From: Tetradesmus obliquus
Taxonomy: Eukaryota > Chlorophyta > Chlorophyceae > Sphaeropleales > Scenedesmaceae
DNA: 64,000 nucleotides
Reading direction: 5' to 3'
Assembly (NCBI GenBank): GCA_030272155.1
Contig: CP126191.1
Span: 8,330,501 to 8,394,500, forward strand
In this document: piece by piece, positions 1 to 11,776 of the stretch
How positions within the stretch are numbered: position 1 is the stretch's first letter
Layout: the number at the start of each line of letters is the position of its first letter
Translations under genes and position numbers: made by a program
Notes under the pieces: model-generated
What the model was told of the DNA's origin: nothing
What the model saw: only the letters and a program-made list of their open reading frames with translations
The model's database searches: none

Positions 1-2041
1 GGTCCGCAACATCAACTGTGCTTCTGGGCTGTGTGTTGTGCTGTTTTCTCAACTTTGTGGCGCTGAACACGCCTTGCCGTGGATGCTGGACTTGCCGCCT
101 GCTGTGGACAGCGGCTCAGAGGAGGACTACTGAGCAGCAGCACACACGCGCAGGGCAGCACCAGCAATGCTGTGGTTAGCTCTGCTAGTATTCTGCTGGC
201 ATTCTGGATGTGGTGCAAGCAGCAAATCCTGCACATCTGGGCTCGGTTTGATGGTGGGTGTGATTCATCGTGTGATGAGATTCTGGCTGAGTGCTTGCAC
301 TGTATGCTGCCACTGTCTGGCAGTTGGGGGTGCTGCACTGCAGCTGATGGCATCAGCGCCCTGTGTCCTGGTGGCAAATGGAATGTAGCCAACATGCAGC
401 TCTGTGAGGGCTTCGGATCTGGCAGGGTTGCTCTATGCGCTGAGCACTGTTGTACTCTAGTGTATCTGGCTTGGACATGTTCAGACAGGCTTTACACCCA
501 TATTCACTTGTATTGCTGGAAAGAGCAGCAGCACAGCTTACAATCGTGCCAGATGCTGTGAGCAGCCCAAACGTATTGAAGTATTTGAGCAGTGCCAATC
601 AGCAGCGGCTGTAGCAGCAGATGCGGTGGAACTTGTGCCAGCCAGGTTCAGCCTATTGCGTTCTGACGTGACGTGCTGTACGAGAGTCGTGCTGATGTAT
701 GTACCTTCCCCTGTATATCTCAACCTTGGGACGCAGCTATGGAACATTAGTGGACAGCTCATTCTGTATGGGGCAGTGGTGCAGCCCCTTGTCTTGTGCT
801 CCGATTTCTGCACAATGGAGTGTAGACTGTACAAACTGTGATGGCTGTGATGTATTTTTTCGTATCAACCTCCGTCAATGGGTGTTTTGCTCTGAAGAAT
901 GCTTCAAACTGCTGCCACGTGCCAGTGCACTGGCAGACCACATTGTTGGCAACAGTCAAGTTTTCTGTGACACCTTGCCACAGGAAAAGTTCTGGCAGGG
1001 GCAGTATGTTTTATCCAACAGCAATATAGTATCATCATAGGCAGGCTCATGCAGGGCATGTGTGTGGCCCTCGTCTAAATCATGCATGCTCTTAGGCAGA
1101 ACTGTACTTGACTGTACTTCACATGCTTGATGTTTTGCCTCACATAGTTGCTGCCCGTGAAGGGTGTTTGTTCAAACATCTCGCGCCTGGATAGCAGGTG
1201 CACATTCTTGTGTGGTGATGTGTTACAGAAGGCACCAAACACCTGCAACCTGGTGTGAAATGCCGTCAAGCACAGCTAATGGTACCAAACCGTCAAGCAA
1301 TCGGCAGTAGCTTATGTGTTGTTACCCCAGACATCACACCTCATGCGTGGTGCGCGCCGTGTGCTGGAGCACACGGCTGTGAAGATATGTATTTATCTGT
1401 TGCTGCAGCATCATCCGCAGCCATCTTATAGCAAGACATTGCCAAATTGCCAGCAGTGCTGAAAACTGGCATCACCACATGGCCAAGGTGTACAGTGGCC
1501 CCTGGCAGCATGCTGTTGACATGTGAACAGCAGGCTACACTGGTATTCCTACGCAGTGCGGCACAGGCTGTGCATGCTATGGAGAGTGGCTGTGCTGTCG
1601 GGGGCGTGTGCCTGCCCCATCATGTCGTATGCTGATGACATCCAGTATATGGCCGGGATGCTTTAATTAGTGTATACATGCAAGGGTCTCTGCCATGACG
1701 TACACACAGTACTTACTAGTATTATACGATTCCGCATATATGCAGTGTGGGTGTGCACGGCACACGCCGCCGGTATGCGTGTATACATGAACCACGGAGA
1801 GTGCTCAGAGGATGCGGGCGTACAGGTCCCAGATGCTGCGTGCGGTGACTTTGATTTGCGAGGTAACAAGGCATCCTCACAGCAGCCATGCTTCCAAGCG
1901 CTGTTCAGTCTGTAATGTACAACTGGCACTGGCATGCCAGTGCGGCGCACTGCGCAGCGGCAGCAACCTCAGGCTGCGCTGCAGCTGCACCAGCACTACA
2001 GGAGGACCCTGCTGCTGTAATGACACTAGCATAGTACTATG
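1..2041. other. Gene-poor part of the repeat unit, copy 1
   Basis: No gene is recognised here. The plus strand is rich in T and G, as introns and UTRs are on the sense strand of the plus-strand genes further right, so a plus-strand transcript is possible. The longest frames, such as 79-561 (160 codons), resemble no family I know. They are repeated unchanged in copy 2 only because the copies are nearly identical. The diverged third copy does not keep them, which argues against coding. Confidence 0.5.
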
Positions 2042-2572
2042 CTAGCTGGCGGCTGCTTTCCTGGGCCAGAACCAGCATATGCTCACTCCAGCCAGTGCCA
2101 CGCAGCTGCCCAGAATGTCCCAAACATCTGGCCTGTCATGGTCTGTCAGCCAGCCCCAGCCGTATGACATGATGACTAACACACCCTGCAGGAAAGCAGC
2201 AGCACCAAGGAGCAGCACAGTAAGCTTGCATGAACGGCTCCACATCATTCCTGTTCTGACGTAGGTTCTGCTGAACATTGAACCATGCAACATTGCTGCA
2301 GGTAGTGTTTGTCTGAAAGCTGCTGCAGCTGCAACTTGGTTGAAGTGCGCATTCGCCTTGAACAACTGCTTACATGCAGTGTAGGTGCACAGCGAGCACA
2401 CACACAGGGCTTGCCTCCAGAAAACTCAGCAGCAGTACAGGCATCTGCAGGCAGTGCTGCATGGGGTGCTGCGCATGGCTGCTCACCCCGTACACTGCAT
2501 ACACTCTGCTGAAGGTCGCTCCCTCTGGCTGCAGCGTGGGGATGAGCCCATACGCCATCAGCCCAGCAAAGC
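2042..2572 (-). pseudogene. Truncated YnfA/UPF0060-like gene fragment, copy 1
   Basis: This stretch holds the equivalents of only the last two exons of the YnfA-like gene at 16,661-18,228: exon 3 at 2572-2487 and exon 4 at 2185-2042. They encode the segment containing YGLIPTLQP and VYAVYG, then a stretch with YGWGWL and the C-terminal end RKAAAS. The splice sites and reading frame are intact. The first two exons, with the long N-terminus and the EIGGGWLVW segment, are missing: similarity to the complete locus ends near 2,690 and the HNH gene's 3' end begins at 2,813. Without a start and the first membrane segments it is most likely non-functional, a by-product of the duplication. It could still be transcribed. 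Confidence 0.75.
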
Positions 2573-2812
2573 CTGCGCAGCAGCCACGCAACAGCGGCAA
2601 CTTGTATTGAATGTCCCAGAGCGCTCGACTCTTTCTGGGGCAGAACCATTGACCAAGGTTTGATCCCAGGTTGATAGCTGAGGGATGGTGGCAACTTGCC
2701 ACAAATTGAATAAGCAGCTGAAGCCGCTAAATGAAATTATCTAAAGTATCTGTGCATGGAGAAAGCAATACCTCCAGAAAACGCCCCAAGTACCCCCGGA
2801 ACACACCTGCTG

Positions 2813-5526
2813 CTACTGATCCTCCGCATCAGAAAGCCTCTCTGGGGCTTCGTCATACACAAGCTCCTTCACTGGCGCTGGCTCCAGCGGCAGCTCAGGG
2901 CCCTCATCAGGCATCCTCTGCCAGTATAACTGCAAGAACACACAATAAAAATGTATTCATCAGTTGATATTTGCCAGTAAGGAAGGTAGCTGCCTGGTGG
3001 TGCTACTACTGTGAGTTCAATGTGAGTATCCGCACACACATGTTCAGACTTCCTGCACTGCATGGCGTTTGAAACCAGCACACAATGCTTTGTTACCTCA
3101 ATGTTGGAGGCCTGAGGGCTGACTGACACCATATAGGGTGACATCTCTGCCAAACGTCGCTCGTTGATCCGGCCCTCAGCCAGGGCCTGTCTTGCAGCAT
3201 AGCGCGCCTGAAAGATGAGGCATCGCCTGAACGGCCGTGCTGATGTTCGGAAGGTCAGCAGCTTGCCATGAAGGTCGCTGAACCTCAGGTGGAAACCCTC
3301 CTCATTCTTCAGCCTGGATTAAAAACATGAGCAGTGGCAGTTGTGAAGCTAGCACAGAAGGTCAGGTAATAGGTCGGACGATTGGCGCTCTTGTCTCTTT
3401 CGAGTGCGAAAGGGTAGCTGTCTCCACAACCTCAGCTGCTTACTGCTTTTACGACAGCAGGCACCACGCATGGAGAATAAGTCCTTGAACCCTGAACATT
3501 GCTGCAGCAAACAACCCATATGAGCATTGCTTCCTTGTGAATGCATATGCCTAAGCCTCAAAATGCTGAGCGATGATTTCAAATTGAGCAAATGCCTCTA
3601 AAACAAGCAACCCTCTCCCCCTGTCAGCAACGAGCAAGAAACTCACTCGCGCAACTGGAGCTGCTGTTCAGTGGGCAGCTTGTCCCCAGAGTTTTTCCAG
3701 GGATAGTGCTTGGTATCATGCAGCTGCAGCTCTTTGGGCCCCAGCCAAAGCATACGGTAGTCTCCCTGGGCCCTGTCGTCGCCCTTCTTGCCCTCCCAAG
3801 TGATGCACATGTACCCATTATCAAAAGCCTCCTCCAAGGGCCTGTGCAGTGGAAGCATATGAGAGCAGCAAGTCAGGTGAAATGCTAGTGAGATGCCTTC
3901 ACGGAGTTTTAAATCACTGCGGGGTTTTAAAATCACTCTCAACATGCACCAGGTTGATGCAGCTTAACACAAATGTGTATGACTTGTGGGCGCCCTGCCC
4001 AGCCATTACCCACAGATGCATACCCCCGCCTTGATGATTTTGGCTGCATGGCACAGCAGTCGTTACAAACACCGTGACCAGGCCGCCTTTGGCCACTCCA
4101 CTGTCCTAGCGTTTGGCCTGGGGGTGAGGAAAAGAGACTACAGAGGTCTCTGTGTGGCGTGCACACTCGGCCCACTACCCCTGCCCCCCAAAAGCTGCCT
4201 GCACAATCAGGGTTGTCAGAACCTTTGAGTCTACTTCACCTCTGCGTGAGCTGTTGGGTGAAAGAGAATCCATCCAGCTCAAGAGATCTCTTGAGTGCTC
4301 TAGTTCCAGGCTCTCGGGCAGGGAGTTGCTTGTTGTGACAAACGTGCTCATGTGAAACCTTCCCCCAACAGATGACACTCCTGCCAGCACCACGTGAGTG
4401 TTTCAGCCCTGAAACAGAGCAGGGTCAGCACTTACTTAATGAGCAGCAGGCCATTGGCGGGATCGTTGATGTTGGTGAAGCCCAGCACCCGGTCAACGTC
4501 GATGCGCCAGCTGTGCTTGAAGAGATGGGCGCCGCACACCAGCTGCTTGGGAATGAACTTGCCCAGGCCCATGCAAAGAAGCTCATCCGGGTGCTCTTGG
4601 TCTTCGCAGCCATATTCCTGCATGACGGCAACACCAAGTGCAAATAAGTCATGCGTATGTAATGTACAGTGCCAAATTGGTCCCCCTCCTTGTTTTGAAA
4701 GCAGGTCACTTGCTAAATCTGCTTATGGATGTGGATGCATCCAGTGTGATCCCACACGGCAAGCAGCCACGTTGGCCATACAATGTGAGATCTCACTTCC
4801 CCTCCCCCTCTACTCTAGGAGAATTAGCCTATGATGGCATGCAACAATTCTATTGTGGAGAAGTTCCCCTCCTGACCTGAATGAGTGTTGACTTAAATGT
4901 GGGGTCCCGGTGTTGCGTGGCCTGGCTGGAGGTGTACTTGAATTGAGAAGTTGCGCCGTTGCGGAGATACGTGTTGGTGACTCTCAGCTCCTTGGCCACG
5001 ACATCCTGCTGCCTGACCAATTGGTCTTGCAAGACAACCTGCTGCCTGACCAACTCCAGCAAGGGTGCCCTCAGCAGCTCTAGGGACGGAAAGCTATGCT
5101 CACCACCTGATTCTCCTGCAACAGTGAACAACATTGAACAAAGCACAAAGAAAAAAAAGTCGTTGGCCAGGCAATTTTGTTCGCACTTGCTTAGAAGTAT
5201 CTTGCTGACTGCATGCGGCTGTGCAAATTGCAGCCCATTCAGCAGGTTCCTGCGCCCGTTGTCACACTTTCAGTCAGCTAGCACCAGTGCAGTTCACCTG
5301 CAAAAGCACGCAGCAGCCTATCCACCAATGCGGGCTTCACGCCAGCAGCCAGCAGAGTCTCTGCCCTAGCCAGCGTCAAATCGCTTTCTCCTTCGTAGCC
5401 AGCTTGCAACAGCATCGCTATTTGATCGTCAGTGCACTTTGCTGCTGCATCGGGCCCAAGTTTTGCGATCAACAGCTGTTTGAGTGCATCAGCTGCCTGC
5501 TGCTGCTGCTGCTGCTGCTGCTGCAT
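2813..5526 (-). CDS. HNH-endonuclease-like domain protein, copy A
   Basis: Six exons join in phase: 5526-5298, 5115-4877, 4617-4436, 3841-3647, 3313-3097 and 2929-2813, giving about 392 residues. The protein begins with nine glutamines, followed by a helical stretch and a leucine/glutamine-rich segment. A region resembling HNH_2 domains covers about residues 184-226: GAHLFKHS with His187 and His191, DPANGLLL with Asn211, and AFDNG at the end. Such domains normally cut DNA by a beta-beta-alpha metal fold. The last histidine of the classic motif is not obvious, so activity is unproven. The C-terminal half (217-392) is conserved with copy B, but I do not know it. The start is the ATG next to the CAG tract: the same position in copy B is preceded by an in-frame stop. 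A probable 5' UTR intron ends just upstream. Confidence 0.7.
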
Positions 5527-8274
5527 CTCATCAAGCGATGACCTGCACACAGCAACAGCAGAACAATAAATGGTGTGCCCCGTTGATTCAAGCCATGTAA
5601 GACGTTTGGCGCCCCAAGAATGCAGACGTGCAGCAACTCAGCCACAACTCCGAGTGCGGGTTGCTCACCTGCAACAGAATGTTGAACTAGGACAAGCTCT
5701 AATAGCTACGACAACGAAGCAGAGACCCTCTGCGCTTCCAGCCTGCTCGAGAGTGCTTGTATGAAGAGGCCACTGTCAGGACTAGATGAGGCGGTCAGAG
5801 AACGCAAATGTGATGTACTCAACCAAAGCTACACAAGTCGACAGCTGTGAAAAGCTCGAGGCAGTCAGCAACAGGGTGACCGAGTAGACGGACGTTGACA
5901 GTAGGGCCCCTAAGGGCGCCCTCAACCGGGGAACAACGATGTAGAAACTAACGCCGCACGTGCATTAGTGCTGCGATGTCCATGATGTAGTACTTCATGA
6001 ACTAGTAGTACTCAGCTCTGGAGGTGCGATGTTCAGAAGCAGCTTTGCTGTGGGGGGTCTGGTGCGGTGGCCACTGAGACTGGCAAGTGAGCAAGCCTAC
6101 CTCAAACGAGTAAAGTGCTCCGCAGACCATACAATCTCTTCTGCCAGCCTGCAGCGGTACCTGGCCTGCCGCCGGCTACTCCTTGGGAATCAGCAGTGGC
6201 ACCCCCCCCCCCCACCCCCTGCTGCTGGTTTCTGGTCCGCAACATCAACTGTGCTTCTGGGCTGTGTGTTGTGCTGTTTTCTCAACTTTGTGGCGCTGAA
6301 CACGCCTTGCCGTGGATGCTGGACTTGCCGCCTGCTGTGGACAGCGGCTCAGAGGAGGACTACTGAGCAGCAGCACACACGCGCAGGGCAGCACCAGCAA
6401 TGCTGTGGTTAGCTCTGCTAGTATTCTGCTGGCATTCTGGATGTGGTGCAAGCAGCAAATCCTGCACATCTGGGCTCGGTTTGATGGTGGGTGTGATTCA
6501 TCGTGTGATGAGATTCTGGCTGAGTGCTTGCACTGTATGCTGCCACTGTCTGGCAGTTGGGGGTGCTGCACTGCAGCTGATGGCATCAGCGCCCTGTGTC
6601 CTGGTGGCAAATGGAATGTAGCCAACATGCAGCTCTGTGAGGGCTTCGGATCTGGCAGGGTTGCTCTATGCGCTGAGCACTGTTGTACTCTAGTGTATCT
6701 GGCTTGGACATGTTCAGACAGGCTTTACACCCATATTCACTTGTATTGCTGGAAAGAGCAGCAGCACAGCTTACAATCGTGCCAGATGCTGTGAGCAGCC
6801 CAAACGTATTGAAGTATTTGAGCAGTGCCAATCAGCAGCGGCTGTAGCAGCAGATGCGGTGGAACTTGTGCCAGCCAGGTTCAGCCTATTGCGTTCTGAC
6901 GTGACGTGCTGTACGAGAGTCGTGCTGATGTATGTACCTTCCCCTGTATATCTCAACCTTGGGACGCAGCTATGGAACATTAGTGGACAGCTCATTCTGT
7001 ATGGGGCAGTGGTGCAGCCCCTTGTCTTGTGCTCCGATTTCTGCACAATGGAGTGTAGACTGTACAAACTGTGATGGCTGTGATGTATTTTTTCGTATCA
7101 ACCTCCGTCAATGGGTGTTTTGCTCTGAAGAATGCTTCAAACTGCTGCCACGTGCCAGTGCACTGGCAGACCACATTGTTGGCAACAGTCAAGTTTTCTG
7201 TGACACCTTGCCACAGGAAAAGTTCTGGCAGGGGCAGTATGTTTTATCCAACAGCAATATAGTATCATCATAGGCAGGCTCATGCAGGGCATGTGTGTGG
7301 CCCTCGTCTAAATCATGCATGCTCTTAGGCAGAACTGTACTTGACTGTACTTCACATGCTTGATGTTTTGCCTCACATAGTTGCTGCCCGTGAAGGGTGT
7401 TTGTTCAAACATCTCGCGCCTGGATAGCAGGTGCACATTCTTGTGTGGTGATGTGTTACAGAAGGCACCAAACACCTGCAACCTGGTGTGAAATGCCGTC
7501 AAGCACAGCTAATGGTACCAAACCGTCAAGCAATCGGCAGTAGCTTATGTGTTGTTACCCCAGACATCACACCTCATGCGTGGTGCGCGCCGTGTGCTGG
7601 AGCACACGGCTGTGAAGATATGTATTTATCTGTTGCTGCAGCATCATCCGCAGCCATCTTATAGCAAGACATTGCCAAATTGCCAGCAGTGCTGAAAACT
7701 GGCATCACCACATGGCCAAGGTGTACAGTGGCCCCTGGCAGCATGCTGTTGACATGTGAACAGCAGGCTACACTGGTATTCCTACGCAGTGCGGCACAGG
7801 CTGTGCATGCTATGGAGAGTGGCTGTGCTGTCGGGGGCGTGTGCCTGCCCCATCATGTCGTATGCTGATGACATCCAGTATATGGCCGGGATGCTTTAAT
7901 TAGTGTATACATGCAAGGGTCTCTGCCATGACGTACACACAGTACTTACTAGTATTATACGATTCCGCATATATGCAGTGTGGGTGTGCACGGCACACGC
8001 CGCCGGTATGCGTGTATACATGAACCACGGAGAGTGCTCAGAGGATGCGGGCGTACAGGTCCCAGATGCTGCGTGCGGTGACTTTGATTTGCGAGGTAAC
8101 AAGGCATCCTCACAGCAGCCATGCTTCCAAGCGCTGTTCAGTCTGTAATGTACAACTGGCACTGGCATGCCAGTGCGGCGCACTGCGCAGCGGCAGCAAC
8201 CTCAGGCTGCGCTGCAGCTGCACCAGCACTACAGGAGGACCCTGCTGCTGTAATGACACTAGCATAGTACTATG
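5527..8274. other. Upstream region of the HNH gene and gene-poor part, copy 2
   Basis: Bases 5,527 to about 6,076 lie upstream of the HNH gene and include a possible 5' UTR intron on the minus strand. They are repeated near 11,777-12,350. Bases 6,077-6,233 contain a run of 12 C residues at 6,202-6,213. From 6,234 the stretch repeats bases 1-2,041. No gene is recognised. Confidence 0.5.
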
Positions 8275-8805
8275 CTAGCTGGCGGCTGCTTTCCTGGGCC
8301 AGAACCAGCATATGCTCACTCCAGCCAGTGCCACGCAGCTGCCCAGAATGTCCCAAACATCTGGCCTGTCATGGTCTGTCAGCCAGCCCCAGCCGTATGA
8401 CATGATGACTAACACACCCTGCAGGAAAGCAGCAGCACCAAGGAGCAGCACAGTAAGCTTGCATGAACGGCTCCACATCATTCCTGTTCTGACGTAGGTT
8501 CTGCTGAACATTGAACCATGCAACATTGCTGCAGGTAGTGTTTGTCTGAAAGCTGCTGCAGCTGCAACTTGGTTGAAGTGCGCATTCGCCTTGAACAACT
8601 GCTTACATGCAGTGTAGGTGCACAGCGAGCACACACACAGGGCTTGCCTCCAGAAAACTCAGCAGCAGTACAGGCATCTGCAGGCAGTGCTGCATGGGGT
8701 GCTGCGCATGGCTGCTCACCCCGTACACTGCATACACTCTGCTGAAGGTCGCTCCCTCTGGCTGCAGCGTGGGGATGAGCCCATACGCCATCAGCCCAGC
8801 AAAGC
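8275..8805 (-). pseudogene. Truncated YnfA/UPF0060-like gene fragment, copy 2
   Basis: This is the second copy of the 3' fragment, with exon equivalents at 8805-8720 and 8418-8275, intact splice sites and the same C-terminus as copy 1. As in copy 1, the N-terminal exons are absent and similarity to the complete gene stops near 8,923. In both truncated copies the minus-strand TGTAA motif that lies downstream of the full-length gene (near 16,460) is changed. A reading frame kept open in both truncated copies is expected if they are very recent. It is not evidence of function. Confidence 0.75.
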
Positions 8806-9045
8806 CTGCGCAGCAGCCACGCAACAGCGGCAACTTGTATTGAATGTCCCAGAGCGCTCGACTCTTCCTGGGGCAGAACCATTGACCAAGGTTTGATCCC
8901 AGGTTGATAGCTGAGGGATGGTGGCAACTTGCCACAAATTGAATAAGCAGCTGAAGCCGCTAAATGAAAATATCTAAAGTATCTGTGCATGGAGAAAGCA
9001 ATACCTCCAGAAAACGCCCCAAGTACCCCCGGAACACACCTGCTG

Positions 9046-11776
9046 CTACTGATCCTCCGCATCAGAAAGCCTCTCTGGGGCTTCGTCATACACAAGCTCC
9101 TTCACTGGCGCTGGCTCCAGCGGCAGCTCAGGGCCCTCATCAGGCATCCTCTGCCAGTATAACTGCATCCTCTGCCAGTATAACTGCACGAACACACAAT
9201 AAAAATGTATTCATCAGTTAATATTTGCCAGTAAGGAAGGTAGCTGCCTGGTGGTGCTACTACTGTGAGTTTAATGTGAGTATCCGCACACACATGTTCA
9301 GACTTCCTGCACTGCATGGCGTTTGTAACCAGCACACAATGCTTTGTTACCTCAATGTTGGAGGCCTGAGGGCTGACTGACACCATATAGGGTGACATCT
9401 CTGCCAAACGTTGCTCGTTGATCCGGCCCTCAGCCAGGGCCTGTCTTGCAGCATAGCGCGCCTGAAAGATGAGGCATCGCCTGAACGGCCGTGCTGATGT
9501 TCGGAAGGTCAGCAGCTTGCCATGAAGGTCGCTGAACCTCAGGTGGAAACCCTCCTCATTCTTCAGCCTGGATTAAAAACATGAGCAGTGGCAGTTGTGA
9601 AGCTAGCACAGAAGGTCAGGTAATAGGTCGGACGATTGGCGCTCTTGTCTCTTTCGAGTGCGAAAGGGTAGCTGTCTCCACAACCTCAGCTGCTTACTGC
9701 TTTTACGACAGCAGGCACCACGCATGGAGAATAAGTCCTTGAACCCTGAACATTGCTGCAGCAAACAACCCATATGAGCATTGCTTCCTTGTGAATGCAT
9801 ATGCCTAAGCCTCAAAATGCTGAGCGATGATTTCAAATTGAGCAAATGCCTCTAAAACAAGCAACCCTCTCCCCCTGTCAGCAACGAGCAAGAAACTCAC
9901 TCGCGCAACTGGAGCTGCTGTTCAGTGGGCAGCTTGTCCCCAGAGTTTTTCCAGGGATAGTGCTTGGTATCATGCAGCTGCAGCTCTTTGGGCCCCAGCC
10001 AAAGCATACGGTAGTCTCCCTGGGCCCTGTCGTCGCCCTTCTTGCCCTCCCAAGTGATGCACATGTACCCATTATCAAAAGCCTCCTCCAAGGGCCTGTG
10101 CAGTGGAAGCATATGAGAGCAGCAAGTCAGGTGAAATGCTAGTGAGATGCCTTCACGGAGTTTTAAATCACTGCGGGGTTTTAAAATCACTCTCAACATG
10201 CACCAGGTTGATGCAGCTTAACACAAATGTGTATGACTTGTGGGCGCCCTGCCCAGCCATTACCCACAGATGCATACCCCCGCCTTGATGATTTTGGCTG
10301 CATGGCACAGCAGTCGTTACAAACACCGTGACCAGGCCGCCTTTGGCCACTCCACTGTCCTAGCGTTTGGCCTGGGGGTGAGGAAAAGAGACTACAGAGG
10401 TCTCTGTGTGGCGTGCACACTCGGCCCACTACCCCTGCCCCCCAAAAGCTGCCTGCACAATCAGGGTTGTCAGAACCTTTGAGTCTACTTCACCTCTGCG
10501 TGAGCTGTTGGGTGAAAGAGAATCCATCCAGCTCAAGAGATCTCTTGAGTGCTCTAGTTCCAGGCTCTCGGGCAGGGAGTTGCTTGTTGTGACAAACGTG
10601 CTCATGTGAAACCTTCCCCCAACAGATGACACTCCTGCCAGCACCACGTGAGTGTTTCAGCCCTGAAACAGAGCAGGGTCAGCACTTACTTAATGAGCAG
10701 CAGGCCATTGGCGGGATCGTTGATGTTGGTGAAGCCCAGCACCCGGTCAACGTCGATGCGCCAGCTGTGCTTGAAGAGATGGGCGCCGCACACCAGCTGC
10801 TTGGGAATGAACTTGCCCAGGCCCATGCAAAGAAGCTCATCCGGGTGCTCTTGGTCTTCGCAGCCATATTCCTGCATGACGGCAACACCAAGTGCAAATA
10901 AGTCATGCGTATGTAATGTACAGTGCCAAATTGGTCCCCCTCCTTGTTTTGAAAGCAGGTCACTTGCTAAATCTGCTTATGGATGTGGATGCATCCAGTT
11001 TGATCCCACACGGCAAGCAGCCACGTTGGCCATACAATGTGAGATCTCACTTCCCCTCCCCCTCTACTCTTGGAGAATTAGCCTATGATGGCATGCAACA
11101 ATTGTATTGTGGAGAAGTTCCCCTCCTGACCTGAATGAGTGTTGACTTAAATGTGGGGTCCCGGTGTTGCGTGGCCTGGCTGGAGGTGTACTTGAATTGA
11201 GAAGTTGCGCCGTTGCGGAGATACGTGTTGGTGACTCTCAGCTGCCTGACCAAGACATCCTGCTGCCTGACCAATTGGTCTTGCAAGACATCCTGCTGCC
11301 TGACCAACTCCAGCAAGGGTGCCCTCAGCAGCTCTAGGGACGGACAGCTATGCTGACCACCTGATTCTCCTGCAACAGTGAACAACATTGAACAAAGCAC
11401 AAAGAATAAAAAGTCGTTGGCCAGGCAATTTTGTTCGCACTTGCTTTTAGAAGTATCTTGCTGACTGCATGCGGCTGTGCAAATTGCAGCCCATTCAGCA
11501 GGTTCCTGCGCCCGTTGTCACACTTTCAGTCAGCTAGCACCAGTGCAGTTCACCTGCAAAAGCGCGCAGCAGCCTATCCACCAATGCGGGCTTCAAGCCA
11601 GCAGCCAGCAGAGTCTCTGCCCTAGCCAGCGTCAAATCGCTTTCTCCTTCGTAGCCAGCTTTCAACAGCATCGCTATTTGATCGTCAGTGCACTTTGCTG
11701 CTGCATCGGGCCCAAGTTTTGCGATCAACAGCTGTTTGAGTGCATCAGCTGCCTGCTGCTGCTGCTGCTGCTGCAT
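9046..11776 (-). CDS. HNH-endonuclease-like domain protein, copy B
   Basis: Paralogue of the gene at 2,813-5,526 with the same six-exon structure: 11776-11554, 11369-11131, 10871-10690, 10095-9901, 9567-9351 and a last exon ending at 9046. It has seven leading glutamines against nine, and a few substitutions in the Leu/Gln-rich segment. The HNH-like core is unchanged. A 21-bp tandem duplication covers the last 3' splice site, so the final exon can start at 9162 or at 9183. The two choices give about 390 or 397 residues and differ by a repeated LYWQRMQ heptapeptide. An in-frame TAG directly before the ATG fixes the start. No inactivating change is seen, so both copies look functional. Confidence 0.7.

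Larger units (their letters stand above)
1..6233. repeat. Tandem segmental duplication, copy 1
   Basis: The whole stretch recurs in direct orientation from base 6234, shifted by 6233 bases at the left and by 6254-6256 further right because of small indels. Only scattered substitutions separate the two copies. The unit contains, left to right, a region without recognised genes, a minus-strand 3' fragment of a YnfA-like gene, a minus-strand HNH-domain gene and its upstream region. The window begins inside this copy, so the array may continue to the left. The near identity suggests a recent duplication or gene conversion. Confidence 0.95.

Noticed and set aside
5516..5550. Longer N-terminus for HNH copy A starting at an upstream GTG
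   Set aside because: GTG is not a normal nuclear start codon, a probable splice acceptor lies there, and copy B has an in-frame stop at the same place.
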